DNA of 64,000 nt from HNR sp040400085 (GCA_040400085.1 JBBAQX010000006.1:1-64000), one strand, 5' to 3'. Shown: positions 7,842-17,076, counted from the stretch's first letter. The notes: generated by a model not told the origin, from the letters alone. Made by a program: numbers and translations.

Positions 7842-10800
7842 ATGTCGTCAGAGGTCGGAAACGCCCACGTCTCAATCATCCCCGAGATGAAGGGCTTCAA
7901 GTCCGCTGTCTCCAAGGAATCGAAAGAGGCAGGGGCCGCGGGAGCGAAGTCTGTCGAAGGCGGCTTTAGTGGAGTCGGCGCGCGTACAGGGCGTATCCTC
8001 GGCAACGAAATGAAGTCGGGTCTCTCTGCGACCGCAGGGAACCTCGGAGCGAACGAACTGCGCGGCTTGGAGCGCGAGATATCCTCGGCTAGCTCGGTCC
8101 TATCGCGAGCCCGACTCAAGCAGCAAGACGAGGCTGGCAAGGTGCGAGTCGCCGAGGTTCAACTCCAAGAGGCAATTGCAAAGTCTGGGGAGGGATCGGC
8201 TCGTGCGGTCGCTGCTGAGGAAAAACTCGAGTCGGCGCGGCGGAGGAATCAGGTCGCAACCGACGCGGTCACAGCTTCATCGCAGCGCCTACAGGCGGCG
8301 CAGGCAGCGCTAGCGGCAGCAACCACGGCAACCTCTACCGCTGCGGTGGCCTCAGGTATTGGGTTCCGTGGCCTGGCGCAGAACATCCGTGCCGGATGGG
8401 CTGATGCGAACGCGGCGCAATCCGCTTTCACCGGCCTGTCCGGGTCGCTGGCCGGCCTCGCAAGATCCCTCGTTGATGCAAGCGGGATCGCCAAGCTTCC
8501 TGGCCTAGCGCAGCTCGCAGCTTCACAAGTGAGCAAATTCTTTACCTCTATGGCTACCTCTGTCGGTGGTGGCATTGCGAAGGCTGTCACGTCTATCGGT
8601 GCTGGTCTGGCAAGCATGGGCGCGTATGTAAAATCGGCGATCGCTGCCGGGGCTCAATACGCTGCCGCGGCGGGAACTGTGGTTGCGTCGCCGTTCGTGA
8701 AACTGGGCGCGCAGGTCTCCTCGTGGATGACCCCGGTTGTCACTGGCGTAGGGAATGCATTCTCAAAAATTGGGTCAGCTACTGCATCGACAATGAAGAG
8801 CGCTGCGTCGAAGGTTCAAACGGGCCTGTCTGGTGTAGGCGGCTATGTCGCATCAGCGTTTCAGCCGATGGGGATTTATGCTGCTGCGTCGGCTAAAGCA
8901 ATTGCAGCGCCTTTTGCTCAGCTCGGGTCAAAAATCTCTACGTTGGTTGCTCCTGTAGGGACTCAGGTTTCTGGGCTTTTCTCGAAAATAGGGGCGAAGG
9001 TTGGCCCTGACGCATCGAGGATTGTTTCCTCGGTGGGGGCTGGCCTATCCGGTCTCGCGAGCTCAGCAGTGAGTGGGCTTTCAGGGCTTGGTAGCTCGCT
9101 GCTTAGCGGACTGCAGTCCATCGGCTCTAGCGTCGGCTCGGCTGCTGTACGGATCGGGCAGTCGATTGCCTCCGGTGTATCGACCGGCGCGACCGTTTTG
9201 GCGACAAGTCTCGTAGCTGTCGCAGGTATCGGAGTCAAAGCGTTCACCGGCCTCATGGGGTCAGTGAACTCCCTACAACGCATTATCGGCGGCACGACCG
9301 AGCAGGTCTCGGGGCTGCGCGGCGCGATGCAACTCGCAGGCATGGACACCGACGCGGCCAATACGTCCATGACGATCTTCTCGAAAAAGCTTGAGGCGGC
9401 GTCCGAGTCAGGCGATACCGCAGCGGCGATGTCAGCCAAGCTCGGCACATCGATCACTGACGCAAACGGTAATATCCGCGAGATGGCAGACATGCTGCCG
9501 GAGATCGCCGAGAAGTTCAAGAGTATGCCTGACGGGCCGGAGAAGACGGCTCTAGCGGTCGAAATGTTTGGCCGGTCAGGTACCGCGATGTTGCCATTCC
9601 TCAATAAGGGAGCGGCAGGTATCGCGGAGCTCACGGGGAAAGCCGCAGAGCTTGGCATCGTCCTAGACGACACCGATAAGAAAAAGTTCGGCGCATTTCG
9701 TGGCGCTGTCCGAACCCTTGGTGTGACCTTCCAGGGCCTTGCCGTGCGCATTGGCTCTGCCGTGCTGCCGATCCTTACAGGGCTGGCTACAGCGATTACA
9801 TCAATAGTCACTCCGGCGGTCAAGTGGCTGCGGGATGGTGTGGATGCTCTGGCGCCAGCGTTTGAGAAGGTCGGTGCTACTCTCTCGACTGCTGGGTCTG
9901 GACTCGGCGGCGTGAAAGATGTGCTCACGGGTCTGAATCCTGCGGTTGTCGCGATTGGTGGAAGCCTTGCGGTTCTCGCCGGTGGCGGGATCGCCGGGCT
10001 GCTGACCAAACTGCCGCTGTTCGGTGGGGCTCTTGCGGGACTTCTTGGCCCGCTCAAGCTGCTGTCAGGCCCGCTGGGGCTCCTCGGAATCTTGTTCGCT
10101 GTCTTTGCCTCATCAGGCGGGGATGCGAGCGGCATGGTTGCCGGGCTGACAGGTGTTATTGATCAGATCGTTGCAACGCTGCCGGGCATCGTGCAGAAGG
10201 TCGCGGAGGTTATCCCGCAACTCGTGGCCGCGATCCTCGCGCAGCTCCCAGCGATTCTGGAAGCCGCAACGGGAATTGTGAAGGCGCTGGTTGAGGGAAT
10301 CGTGTCGATGATTCCGATACTGGTCTCCGGAGCTATTGCGCTTGTCACTGGACTCGTGACAGCGATCGTCGAGAACCTACCCATGATCATTGACGGGGCG
10401 ATTCAGCTTGTCATGGCTTTGGTCGCGGGTATCGTCCAGGCGCTGCCGCTGCTCGTTGAAGGCATCATCCAACTTCTCACCTCGTTGCTGACAGCGATTG
10501 TCGATAATCTCCCGATGATTATCGAGGGTGGTATCAAGCTGCTCCAAGCGCTCATTAGTGGGATCGTCACGGCGCTGCCCGTTCTGCTGCAGGCAATCAT
10601 CGATCTCATTACAAAGCTGCTGTCTGCCATCGTCGATAGCCTGCCGATGATCATCGAGGGCGGCATCCAGCTACTCATGGCGCTCATCATGGGTATCGTC
10701 GCGGCGCTGCCAACACTGCTTCAGGCCGTGATCGATCTGGTAATGCAGCTTCTGGGCGCGATCATCGATAACCTACCCAAGATTATCGAGGCTGGCATCC

Positions 10801-11489
10801 AGCTACTGATGTCGCTGATTGAGGGCTTGGTCAATGCGTTGCCGCAGCTCATTACCGCGGCAATCTCCCTGATATTGCAATTGGTTGCAGGGCTCTTACG
10901 GATGCTTCCTGAGTTGATCTCGGCGGGTATCAAGCTCGTCGTGGCTCTTATCGGTGGCCTAATAAAAGCCGTCCCGCAGATTCTTGCAATGCTTCCACAG
11001 ATCATCAAAGCGATCTGGGAAGGATTGCTCGGTGTGGACTGGCTCGACCTCGGCATACAGATCGTAATGGGAATCATCAAGGGTCTGGGGTCAATGGTCG
11101 GGGCAATCGTCGATGCTGTGGTGAAGCTCGCCGGGTCCGCGTTTGACGGATTCAAGAGCTTTTTTGGCATCAAATCGCCCGCGCGGAAAATGATCCAACC
11201 GGGCCGCGACATTGTTCGCGGTGCGGTCGTTGGTGTGGATGATGAATCGTCGAGCCTGGGTGATTCTCTGGTGAGTATGGCTAAGGATGCGTCGTCTCGC
11301 GCTCAGAGCGCCATGTCCTCAGTTTCGGCGACGGTCTCCGCGTCTTACACAACGTCCGGATCGGCTGCCACCTCAGGCGCTGCTATCGGGCAGGCTCCTG
11401 CGGCACCCGCTGGGAACATTTTCAACCTACACACAAATGATCCGAATTTGGCGGCTGCGGTCGTCGCAGAAAAGCTGAGGCCGAGGTGA
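7842..11489 (+). CDS. Tape measure protein
   Basis: A 1215-aa protein, the longest in the phage, which sets tail length and is ejected with the DNA. The N-terminal part (residues ~20-170) is a coiled coil with ISSASSVLSRARLKQQDEAG. Residues ~170-460 are Ala/Gly/Ser-rich with repeated 'G..V.S.F..' units. Around 500-650 there is a more conserved helical block (GMDTDAANTSMTIFSKKLE). Residues ~760-1060 are very hydrophobic and include five 44-residue repeats. By the usual ~1.5 angstrom per residue, a tail near 180 nm is expected. A FFGIKSPARKMIQPGRDIV segment near the C-terminus is typical of these proteins. Confidence 0.93.
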   Translation: MSSEVGNAHVSIIPEMKGFKSAVSKESKEAGAAGAKSVEGGFSGVGARTGRILGNEMKSGLSATAGNLGANELRGLEREISSASSVLSRARLKQQDEAGKVRVAEVQLQEAIAKSGEGSARAVAAEEKLESARRRNQVATDAVTASSQRLQAAQAALAAATTATSTAAVASGIGFRGLAQNIRAGWADANAAQSAFTGLSGSLAGLARSLVDASGIAKLPGLAQLAASQVSKFFTSMATSVGGGIAKAVTSIGAGLASMGAYVKSAIAAGAQYAAAAGTVVASPFVKLGAQVSSWMTPVVTGVGNAFSKIGSATASTMKSAASKVQTGLSGVGGYVASAFQPMGIYAAASAKAIAAPFAQLGSKISTLVAPVGTQVSGLFSKIGAKVGPDASRIVSSVGAGLSGLASSAVSGLSGLGSSLLSGLQSIGSSVGSAAVRIGQSIASGVSTGATVLATSLVAVAGIGVKAFTGLMGSVNSLQRIIGGTTEQVSGLRGAMQLAGMDTDAANTSMTIFSKKLEAASESGDTAAAMSAKLGTSITDANGNIREMADMLPEIAEKFKSMPDGPEKTALAVEMFGRSGTAMLPFLNKGAAGIAELTGKAAELGIVLDDTDKKKFGAFRGAVRTLGVTFQGLAVRIGSAVLPILTGLATAITSIVTPAVKWLRDGVDALAPAFEKVGATLSTAGSGLGGVKDVLTGLNPAVVAIGGSLAVLAGGGIAGLLTKLPLFGGALAGLLGPLKLLSGPLGLLGILFAVFASSGGDASGMVAGLTGVIDQIVATLPGIVQKVAEVIPQLVAAILAQLPAILEAATGIVKALVEGIVSMIPILVSGAIALVTGLVTAIVENLPMIIDGAIQLVMALVAGIVQALPLLVEGIIQLLTSLLTAIVDNLPMIIEGGIKLLQALISGIVTALPVLLQAIIDLITKLLSAIVDSLPMIIEGGIQLLMALIMGIVAALPTLLQAVIDLVMQLLGAIIDNLPKIIEAGIQLLMSLIEGLVNALPQLITAAISLILQLVAGLLRMLPELISAGIKLVVALIGGLIKAVPQILAMLPQIIKAIWEGLLGVDWLDLGIQIVMGIIKGLGSMVGAIVDAVVKLAGSAFDGFKSFFGIKSPARKMIQPGRDIVRGAVVGVDDESSSLGDSLVSMAKDASSRAQSAMSSVSATVSASYTTSGSAATSGAAIGQAPAAPAGNIFNLHTNDPNLAAAVVAEKLRPR
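10365..11024 (+). repeat. Five tandem 132-bp (44-residue) repeats in the tape measure gene
   Basis: Units begin at 10365, 10497, 10629, 10761 and 10893, each exactly 132 bp. The encoded unit follows the pattern I(V/I)(E/D)(N/S)LPMIIEGGIQLLMAL...GIV.ALP.LL.A.I.L...LL.A. The first four are close; the fifth is diverged. Each unit contains two hydrophobic helices broken by a Leu-Pro turn. Confidence 0.9.
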
Positions 11490-11493
11490 TGAT

Positions 11494-12255
11494 ATGCGCG
11501 TAACGATTTCTTCACCTTTGGGGGTGCTCGATCTAGTGGATGGACCACATGAGAATCGAGCACCCGGCCCCGGTGTGTGGGGTCTCGAACGGGACGGGCT
11601 CTCAGGATGGTACGAGCCTGCTCCGCCTCGCGCGGAGGCTGCTCTGATTCCGCAAATGCACGGTGCTTTTTGGCCTGCACAAATGCTCCTCAATCCTCGT
11701 ATTCTGACGATTCGCGGTTTTCACCGTGACAGGTCATCAACGGTCGCTGAGGCTGTGGCGCGGGATCGTATCGCAGCGCTGATTACGCAGGAAATCACGG
11801 TGCATGTTCAGGACGCCGCAGGGTGGCGAACCGTCACAGGGTTCAACGGGTCACAGCCCGACTTCCGAGCACTCGGTGAATTCACGTGTGGATTTGCACT
11901 CATACTGACATGCCCTGATCCGAGAAAATACGGGCCTGAGGCGATATTCACTGCCGTGGGAAGCATGATTAGCGCCGAGAACAGCGGGACTGCCGAGACA
12001 TATCCGCTCATCGATGTGACGGGCAGGGTGACGGACCTGACGCTGACTCAGGGCACCCGCCGAATTCGCTGGGCCGGAAACGCCACGGGCCTCCAAATTG
12101 ACACTCGCACCGGACTAGCGACGAGCAACGGCATCGAGGTCGGTGGACTCATTGATGATGCTATCTCAGCACTGCCACCAGGCAAAACACCTCTTTCGGT
12201 CTCGGTGACCGCGGGCGCACAGGTAAGGATGAAGGTGAGACCAGCATGGTATTAG
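11494..12255 (+). CDS. Distal tail protein (Dit-like)
   Basis: A 253-aa protein from ATG 11494 with RBS GAGGTGAT, following the tape measure gene as Dit does. It has an N-terminal beta domain beginning MRVTISSPLGVLDLVDGP, an LLNPRILTIRGFHRDRS strand region, and a C-terminal part with YPLIDVTGRVTDLTLTQG, in the manner of phage tail proteins in which a galectin-like domain follows a ring-forming N-domain. It forms the hub joining tail tube to tip. Its end overlaps the next gene by 10 bases. Confidence 0.75.
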   Translation: MRVTISSPLGVLDLVDGPHENRAPGPGVWGLERDGLSGWYEPAPPRAEAALIPQMHGAFWPAQMLLNPRILTIRGFHRDRSSTVAEAVARDRIAALITQEITVHVQDAAGWRTVTGFNGSQPDFRALGEFTCGFALILTCPDPRKYGPEAIFTAVGSMISAENSGTAETYPLIDVTGRVTDLTLTQGTRRIRWAGNATGLQIDTRTGLATSNGIEVGGLIDDAISALPPGKTPLSVSVTAGAQVRMKVRPAWY

Positions 12256-13358
12256 AAGAGGTGCAGCCGCTTAAGGCTGTAGCGTTCGAGATGATGACAG
12301 GCTCGCTCATCGGCAGAATCCCTGCCACTGATATCAAGTGGACATGCTCAGTAAATGAGCCCGGGTCAATCGATGTTGAGGTGAAGTGGTCGCTCCGAGC
12401 GATGGCGTGGGCCGTCCGAAACAAAACCTACCCTTGGCGAACGATCATTGCTGTGATGCGCGGCGACCAAATCATCAACGCTGGACCTGTCACCCGGAGG
12501 GCGTGGGTTGGCGGGAAGCTGTCGATTCAAGCGTCTGGTATGTGGGAGATGCTCAAACACCGCTTGGTCTTGAATTACCAGCTTGCCTCCAAAAACGTCG
12601 ACGGCATGGTCCTGATTGACGACGAAAACCCATCGCCAGAATGGATACTCGAATTCACCGGATCACTCATCGATATCGCTGTGAAGCTTGTAACTGAGGC
12701 GCTCAAGTGGGGTGCTCTCCCGATCACGCTACCGCCACTCACTGGCGGTCCGAATGTGCGCACGTATTTTGGTTTTGATCTTGCAACTGTGCATGACCGG
12801 CTGACTCAAATTACGGAGGTTGTTGGCGGGCCTGAGATCCGATTCGATCCACAGATCGGAGCCGACGGCAAGATTTCATTTGCGATGCGCGGCTCTGCCG
12901 AGTTGATCGACACCGTACATCAGTGGAATTGCGCGGCACCGGATCAACCGGTCGTCTTGGCGAGTGTCGATGAATCTGGCGATGCAATGACAACCGATCG
13001 GTGGGCACTCGGGGGCGGTAGCGATGACATGGTCTTGATGGCTAGGTCATCATCCGCGGCACTCACTGCACAGGGCTGGCCGGTAATGCAATCAGCAGAC
13101 ACATCGCACTCGAGCGTATCGGAGCTGCCCACGCTCAAAGGATATGTTGACGAGGCCATTGTTCGTGGGTCTGTCACGCAGGAAGTTTTCTCCATTCAGG
13201 TGAGCGCAAGCCAAAACGTGCGCCCAGGTGACTGGGCTGATTTGACACCCAAAGATATGTATCTGGGAGACCAGCCCATGCCGCTGAAAATTCTTGATGT
13301 CAGTGGCGACACAACTGACTGGCTGACAGTGAAAGCGAGAATCCGCAATGGGGTATAA
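12246..13358 (+). CDS. Minor tail protein (tail tip, Gp37/siphovirus ReqiPepy6-like)
   Basis: A 370-aa protein downstream of Dit. The segment IPATDIKWTCSVNEPGSIDV and the later WALGGGSDDMVLMARSSS, followed by QNVRPGDWADLTPKDMYLGD, match the style of tail-tip proteins that form the baseplate hub in actinophages (the 'siphovirus ReqiPepy6 Gp37-like' class). It overlaps the preceding and following genes by about 10 bases, consistent with coupled translation. The exact role (hub versus tail lysin carrier) cannot be read from sequence; no peptidase motif is visible. Confidence 0.65.
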   Translation: MVLEEVQPLKAVAFEMMTGSLIGRIPATDIKWTCSVNEPGSIDVEVKWSLRAMAWAVRNKTYPWRTIIAVMRGDQIINAGPVTRRAWVGGKLSIQASGMWEMLKHRLVLNYQLASKNVDGMVLIDDENPSPEWILEFTGSLIDIAVKLVTEALKWGALPITLPPLTGGPNVRTYFGFDLATVHDRLTQITEVVGGPEIRFDPQIGADGKISFAMRGSAELIDTVHQWNCAAPDQPVVLASVDESGDAMTTDRWALGGGSDDMVLMARSSSAALTAQGWPVMQSADTSHSSVSELPTLKGYVDEAIVRGSVTQEVFSIQVSASQNVRPGDWADLTPKDMYLGDQPMPLKILDVSGDTTDWLTVKARIRNGV

Positions 13359-13923
13359 CGCAGCAACGAACGATCCTTTTGAGGTCATCCGTCGCGCCCG
13401 TGAAGCTGAGGCTTTGGCGACACGTGAAGCTCTCGCCGCTGGCGGTACGCGCTCATTCCAAGCAGTCGCCAAACTCACCGCGAGCATGAAAGAACTTGAA
13501 GCGCTGGTCCTAGCTCAGCCCTACGCCACCGTAGGCTTTGGACAGAACAGCTCTTATGCACTGGGGGCTGACTGGGTGACAGTCGCATCAACGCGGATAC
13601 TGCGGCCTGCGGGTAAAAACCGTTTGAGCATAATGGCCATTGGTACAGGATCAGCGGTCAATACCAAGGAATACTCTTTCCCGAAGGTCAAAGCGCGCGT
13701 GGTTATTGGGGGAAGCTCGGGACTTGAGTCTTTCTCATCTCCGACCTATGGGTATTCGGGTGATGTGCATGTGTGTACCGGATCCTACGGCATGGCAGTC
13801 GCAAACCCAGCAGCAGCGATCGATGTCTTTTTTCAGATGTGGACCGACGGCACAGGCATCTTTCCAAGCAGCACAGACAACGCGGCTCAGATTACCGCAC
13901 AAGCAATCTTTACGAGGGAGTGA
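13348..13923 (+). CDS. Minor tail protein, unknown
   Basis: A 191-aa protein beginning with an Ala/Glu-rich helix (EVIRRAREAEALATREALAA), followed by a beta-rich body with many Ser/Gly/Tyr residues (YGYSGDVHVCTGSYG). The layout of an N-terminal helix for trimerisation and a C-terminal beta sandwich fits a small tail-tip or receptor-contact protein. It overlaps the upstream gene by 11 bases and is followed by another small tail protein. No named family recognised. Confidence 0.65.
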   Translation: MGYNAATNDPFEVIRRAREAEALATREALAAGGTRSFQAVAKLTASMKELEALVLAQPYATVGFGQNSSYALGADWVTVASTRILRPAGKNRLSIMAIGTGSAVNTKEYSFPKVKARVVIGGSSGLESFSSPTYGYSGDVHVCTGSYGMAVANPAAAIDVFFQMWTDGTGIFPSSTDNAAQITAQAIFTRE

Positions 13924-13927
13924 CCAT

Positions 13928-14275
13928 ATGAATGGAGTAATGGGTAGGCCTCAGCTTCACCGGCAGGACATCATCCTCAGCCGCAGCGCTGACCAGAGCG
14001 TCGGCTTCCGCTGGTACAAGACAGACGGGACGACGAAGACACTCGTCGATTTGACCTATGCAATAGCAACGGTGCGCTTTGAATCTCTCACCGGGGAGGT
14101 CTGGTCAGAATTTGATGCGCGAATTTATGACGATTCTTTGATCTCAATTGAGACTGACTCGGTTTTCTTCTCTGGCCCTGAGTGGGCCTCACGCACCACG
14201 GGCGCATGGAGTGTCCACGTCGAGCTCTTCTCAAAAATTACTCAGGTGGCTGGCGGCTACCTGTATCTCTCGTAG
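13928..14275 (+). CDS. Small tail protein, unknown
   Basis: A 115-aa protein from ATG 13928, five bases after the previous stop and preceded by GAGGGAG. A longer frame exists upstream but overlaps the previous gene and has no RBS. The protein is beta-rich with QDIILSRSADQSVGFRWYK at the start and TTGAWSVHVELFSK near the end, like the baseplate upper-type proteins with an immunoglobulin-like shape found before phage fibres. Its role in the tail is inferred only from position. Confidence 0.65.
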   Translation: MNGVMGRPQLHRQDIILSRSADQSVGFRWYKTDGTTKTLVDLTYAIATVRFESLTGEVWSEFDARIYDDSLISIETDSVFFSGPEWASRTTGAWSVHVELFSKITQVAGGYLYLS

Positions 14276-14287
14276 TAAAGGACAATC

Positions 14288-15148
14288 ATGGTAGATCAAA
14301 TCTCAGATGTCGTGGAATTCGGCATCCCCGGCGGACAAGGTGACCGCGGCCGCGACAACACCCTCAAAATAGGAACCGTAACCACGGGAGTGGCGGGGTC
14401 TGCGGCATCCGCCTCCGTTTCAGGCACAAACCCCCTCCAAACCTTAAATCTCACGATCCCGCGTGGTGACAAAGGAGACCCTGGGTTGAAGGGCGACCCT
14501 GGGAGTGTTAATAATCACACGCACCCAGCGACGGATATTGTCTCGGGCAAGATTGCTCTCGCACAGCTCCCAACCGGCACCACGACATCAACGGTCGCGC
14601 TCGGAAGCCACGCGCATGCTGTCGCTGATGTCACGGGGCTTGAGGCGCGCCTACAAGCAGCCGAAGCACCGGCCCACGGACTGATGAGGATGCGTGCGAA
14701 CCAAGCGCGGCCTAGCATCCCACATGCGACGATGACCCTGATCTCAACGCTTTCGATGGCGGAGGATGGGATTTCGCGAGGAATGGGTGTCTCCGGGACC
14801 GGAATTCTCATTCCTAAAGACGGCATTTATCAGATCCGAGGTTCAGTATCATTTTCGCCAAATGGTACAGGATACAGGATCTGCCAAATCACAAAGAATT
14901 CGACGACAGATTCAAATCAGCTCTCCTACTCGCCAACGCTGGCGGCCTCCGCTGTGGCCCCCAACACCGTCGAAACCTCGAATATCGCTCGCCTCGTCGC
15001 CGGTGATATTTTGCGCTTGATGTGCTGGCAAAACTCAGGTGCAGCCTTGTCGCTTTCCGCGACGCCCGTCGGGACTGCAGCGAATACAGCATCACAAATC
15101 TATCTGGAAGCCATCTACCTGGGGCCCCCAGTGGACAAATTACCGTAG
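14288..15148 (+). CDS. Tail fibre: collagen-like stalk with C1q/TNF-like tip
   Basis: A 286-aa protein. After an N-terminal attachment region it has a short collagen-like stretch (GDKGDPGLKGDPG, about residues 59-71). A spacer with two His pairs follows (NHTHPATDIV and GSHAHAVADV), as in many fibres where such motifs bind metal in a trimeric rod. The last ~140 residues look like a jelly-roll of the C1q/TNF type (GTGILIPKDGIYQIRGSVSF, then VAGDILRLMCWQNSG and IYLEAIYLG). It is the likely receptor-binding protein and the main host-range determinant of the phage. Confidence 0.8.
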   Translation: MVDQISDVVEFGIPGGQGDRGRDNTLKIGTVTTGVAGSAASASVSGTNPLQTLNLTIPRGDKGDPGLKGDPGSVNNHTHPATDIVSGKIALAQLPTGTTTSTVALGSHAHAVADVTGLEARLQAAEAPAHGLMRMRANQARPSIPHATMTLISTLSMAEDGISRGMGVSGTGILIPKDGIYQIRGSVSFSPNGTGYRICQITKNSTTDSNQLSYSPTLAASAVAPNTVETSNIARLVAGDILRLMCWQNSGAALSLSATPVGTAANTASQIYLEAIYLGPPVDKLP

Positions 15149-15175
15149 CCAAGGACACTTAGAAAAGAGGCAATT

Positions 15176-15817
15176 ATGGCTTATGCATGGCCTTTCCCAG
15201 AGTCACGAGTCACAAGTGAATTCGGCCCGCGCGGAGGCATTCAAACCGGCGCAGGCGCAACAGCAGGACATCATGACGGCCGCGATTTTCGCGCAACTCG
15301 TGGCGAAGCAATCCCCGCGATCGGTGACGGCACAGTCGAATACGTCGGCAAAGATCAGTACGGCGGATGGTACGTGCGTATCGGACATGGCGGAGGGCTG
15401 CAGTCGTATTACTGGCACCTCAGCCGATTCGATGTCCAGGCAGGTCAGCGGATCACACGGGGCCAGCCAGTCGGTGGCGCAGGAGATACCGGCCTCGCGA
15501 CGGGCGTACATCTGCACCTCGAACTCCGGGTCAACGGAAAACCCGTTGACCCTCGCAGCATCATCAACGGCGGTACCGCTAGCGGCGGCGTAGCTATAAC
15601 AGAAGGAGACGAAACTATGAAGCTCTACACAGGCAATCTCGCGGACAAGGGCCATGCTGGAAAGATTTACCTCTTCGGCCCCAAAGGCAAGGTCCACATT
15701 GGGAGCCCTGCCGAGCTGCGCCTGGTGCAACGCTACCTACGCGAGATCAACGCCGGCCCGATGCTCGAGGTCGAGGTCGATATCGTCATCAGCCGCTACA
15801 CGAGCCAGGTTTCCTAG
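15176..15817 (+). CDS. Endolysin with M23 (LytM) metallopeptidase domain
   Basis: A 213-aa peptidoglycan endopeptidase that degrades the cell wall at lysis. Residues 1-125 form an M23 domain: zinc ligands His33 and Asp37 in GHHDGRD, His81 in YYWHLSR, and the HLHLE motif (His112, His114) following GDTGLATGV. The C-terminal ~75 residues (from about 140) form a second small domain with KIYLFGPKGKVHIGSPAE, probably a wall-binding part. There is no signal peptide, so release needs the holin-like proteins downstream. The RBS AGAAAAGAGG precedes ATG 15176. Confidence 0.9.
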   Translation: MAYAWPFPESRVTSEFGPRGGIQTGAGATAGHHDGRDFRATRGEAIPAIGDGTVEYVGKDQYGGWYVRIGHGGGLQSYYWHLSRFDVQAGQRITRGQPVGGAGDTGLATGVHLHLELRVNGKPVDPRSIINGGTASGGVAITEGDETMKLYTGNLADKGHAGKIYLFGPKGKVHIGSPAELRLVQRYLREINAGPMLEVEVDIVISRYTSQVS

Positions 15818-15818
15818 T

Positions 15819-15977
15819 GTGGCTGGCCCGGATCGCACACCGGATCGGATTGTGCAAGAAAGCCCGTCTGGGGTACCACTGTCACGGACGCCCGTGGGAA
15901 TGCCGCGGCTCACCTTCGACCCCTACACACTCGAGTACGAGCACGTCACGGACAACGATTCGGAGGGATTACAGTGA
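15819..15977 (+). CDS. Small phage protein, unknown
   Basis: A 52-aa protein from GTG 15819, one base after the endolysin stop; the frame ends in TGA at 15975-15977, overlapping the next GTG. The sequence is Pro/Asp-rich with RLTFDPYTLEYEHVTD near the end. Another frame is open over the same stretch but gives a biased Ser/Thr/Arg product, so this frame is preferred. Small proteins of this type are common in lysis cassettes. Function unknown. Confidence 0.55.
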   Translation: MAGPDRTPDRIVQESPSGVPLSRTPVGMPRLTFDPYTLEYEHVTDNDSEGLQ

Positions 15978-16399
15978 CTCATCGAACAGCTAAAGCGCGT
16001 AGGGCAGTACGAAGCGCTTACCTCGGCGCGTACAGTCTCGCCGTCGTCCTGCCGCTCTGGGCGATATCTACACCGCCGTCTCCGGTGGAACAGTGGGCGG
16101 GGCCGGTCGCTGTCTGGGTATGGACGATCATCGTCCTCATCGGCGCGACTGTGGGGCTTGTGTCTTGCGCCGCAGGGTACCAGGCTGTGGAGCGTGCGGG
16201 GAGTGCGCTTCTCGCAGCAGGCCTCGCACTATTCGCCGTCGCGAATGGCATCTTTGACGGAGGCGACGGTATCCGGGCAATGTACACGCTCGGAAGCATT
16301 TTGAGTGTGCTCGTTTTCGTGCCGATCCGCTGGTATTTTTTCACACCGGGATTTCAGATTGAGCCACGCCCCGAGCGGGCAGAAGCGGGGCGCGAATGA
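15974..16399 (+). CDS. Four-segment membrane protein in the lysis cassette
   Basis: A 141-aa protein from GTG 15974, translationally coupled to the small gene before it (GTGA). Four hydrophobic segments are seen at about residues 16-33, 43-66, 74-92 and 102-120, with a basic N-terminus (RTAKARRAVRSAY) and an acidic/basic tail. Its place between endolysin and the other membrane proteins makes it a holin or lysis-modulator candidate. Four-segment proteins of this position are frequent in actinophages. No residue-level family recognised. Confidence 0.7.
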   Translation: MTHRTAKARRAVRSAYLGAYSLAVVLPLWAISTPPSPVEQWAGPVAVWVWTIIVLIGATVGLVSCAAGYQAVERAGSALLAAGLALFAVANGIFDGGDGIRAMYTLGSILSVLVFVPIRWYFFTPGFQIEPRPERAEAGRE

Positions 16400-16683
16400 T
16401 TTTAGATTCAGTGCTCATACTCGGCCTGGTCGGCGGCATCGTGTCGATCATCGTCGCGGTCGTGCAGACGTGGCCAAACCGGGGCGCGGGAAAGCGCAGC
16501 GACGTCGACCGAGCTATCGCAGAGCGCGACAACGCACTCGGACGTGCCGCGCAATCAGACGAGCGTGCCGAACGCCTCGCCGTCGAGCTCGAAAACTCAC
16601 GGCGGGACGAACGCATCGCACAGGAAGCAATGTCGCGGCTACGGCGGCAATTACTCGACGCCGGGATACGACCGGCAGAATAG
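16396..16683 (+). CDS. Membrane-anchored coiled-coil protein of the lysis cassette
   Basis: A 95-aa protein starting in an ATGA overlap. It has one N-terminal membrane segment (about residues 3-24, DSVLILGLVGGIVSIIVAVV) followed by a long charged coiled coil (RAIAERDNALGRAAQ through RRQLLDAG). This is the layout of phage Rz-like or holin-accessory proteins; Rz itself acts on outer membranes, which this host should lack, so a holin partner or other lysis accessory role is more likely. Unassigned beyond that. Confidence 0.7.
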   Translation: MILDSVLILGLVGGIVSIIVAVVQTWPNRGAGKRSDVDRAIAERDNALGRAAQSDERAERLAVELENSRRDERIAQEAMSRLRRQLLDAGIRPAE

Positions 16684-16690
16684 GAGAAAA

Positions 16691-16981
16691 GTGAAATTCA
16701 CGACAGAAGATCGCGCGCTACATGACGCGGCTCAGCGAGCATTTATCCGAACGTTTGCACAATCGGCCGGCGGATCAATCGCGCCCCTCGCCGCCTCGAG
16801 CCTTGTGCTGTCGGGTGGGAATCTGGTCAGCCTGGGCATTGCCATTGGTGGCGCAACCGTCACCGGTGCAATCGCTGGACTCGCGGCATACCTGGGGATG
16901 GTAGGAAACGGTCTGCCCCAGGCATATGCCGAGCTCGCATTAGAGGACGCCACACGACCTCGTCACGCTGCCGAAGAGTAA
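16691..16981 (+). CDS. Holin-like protein
   Basis: A 96-aa protein from GTG 16691 with RBS TAGGAG. It has two hydrophobic segments at about 33-50 and 52-74 (NLVSLGIAIGGATVTGAIAG), a soluble N-terminal helix and a charged tail. This resembles r1t-type holins of Gram-positive phages, which form the membrane lesion that releases the endolysin. It is the last gene of the rightward late operon and is followed by a terminator at 17077-17115. Confidence 0.7.
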   Translation: MKFTTEDRALHDAAQRAFIRTFAQSAGGSIAPLAASSLVLSGGNLVSLGIAIGGATVTGAIAGLAAYLGMVGNGLPQAYAELALEDATRPRHAAEE

Positions 16982-17076
16982 TCCCAAACGCCGCGCCATG
17001 GCGACCAGTCCTAGCTTTTCCCAGGGAGATCAATTAATCTTGCACTAGACAGTTTCCTGGGGGATATTGTCACCAT

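Noticed and set aside
8963..10135. 390-aa frame antisense to the tape measure gene
   Set aside because: Ser/Pro/Ala-rich shadow of a repetitive gene.
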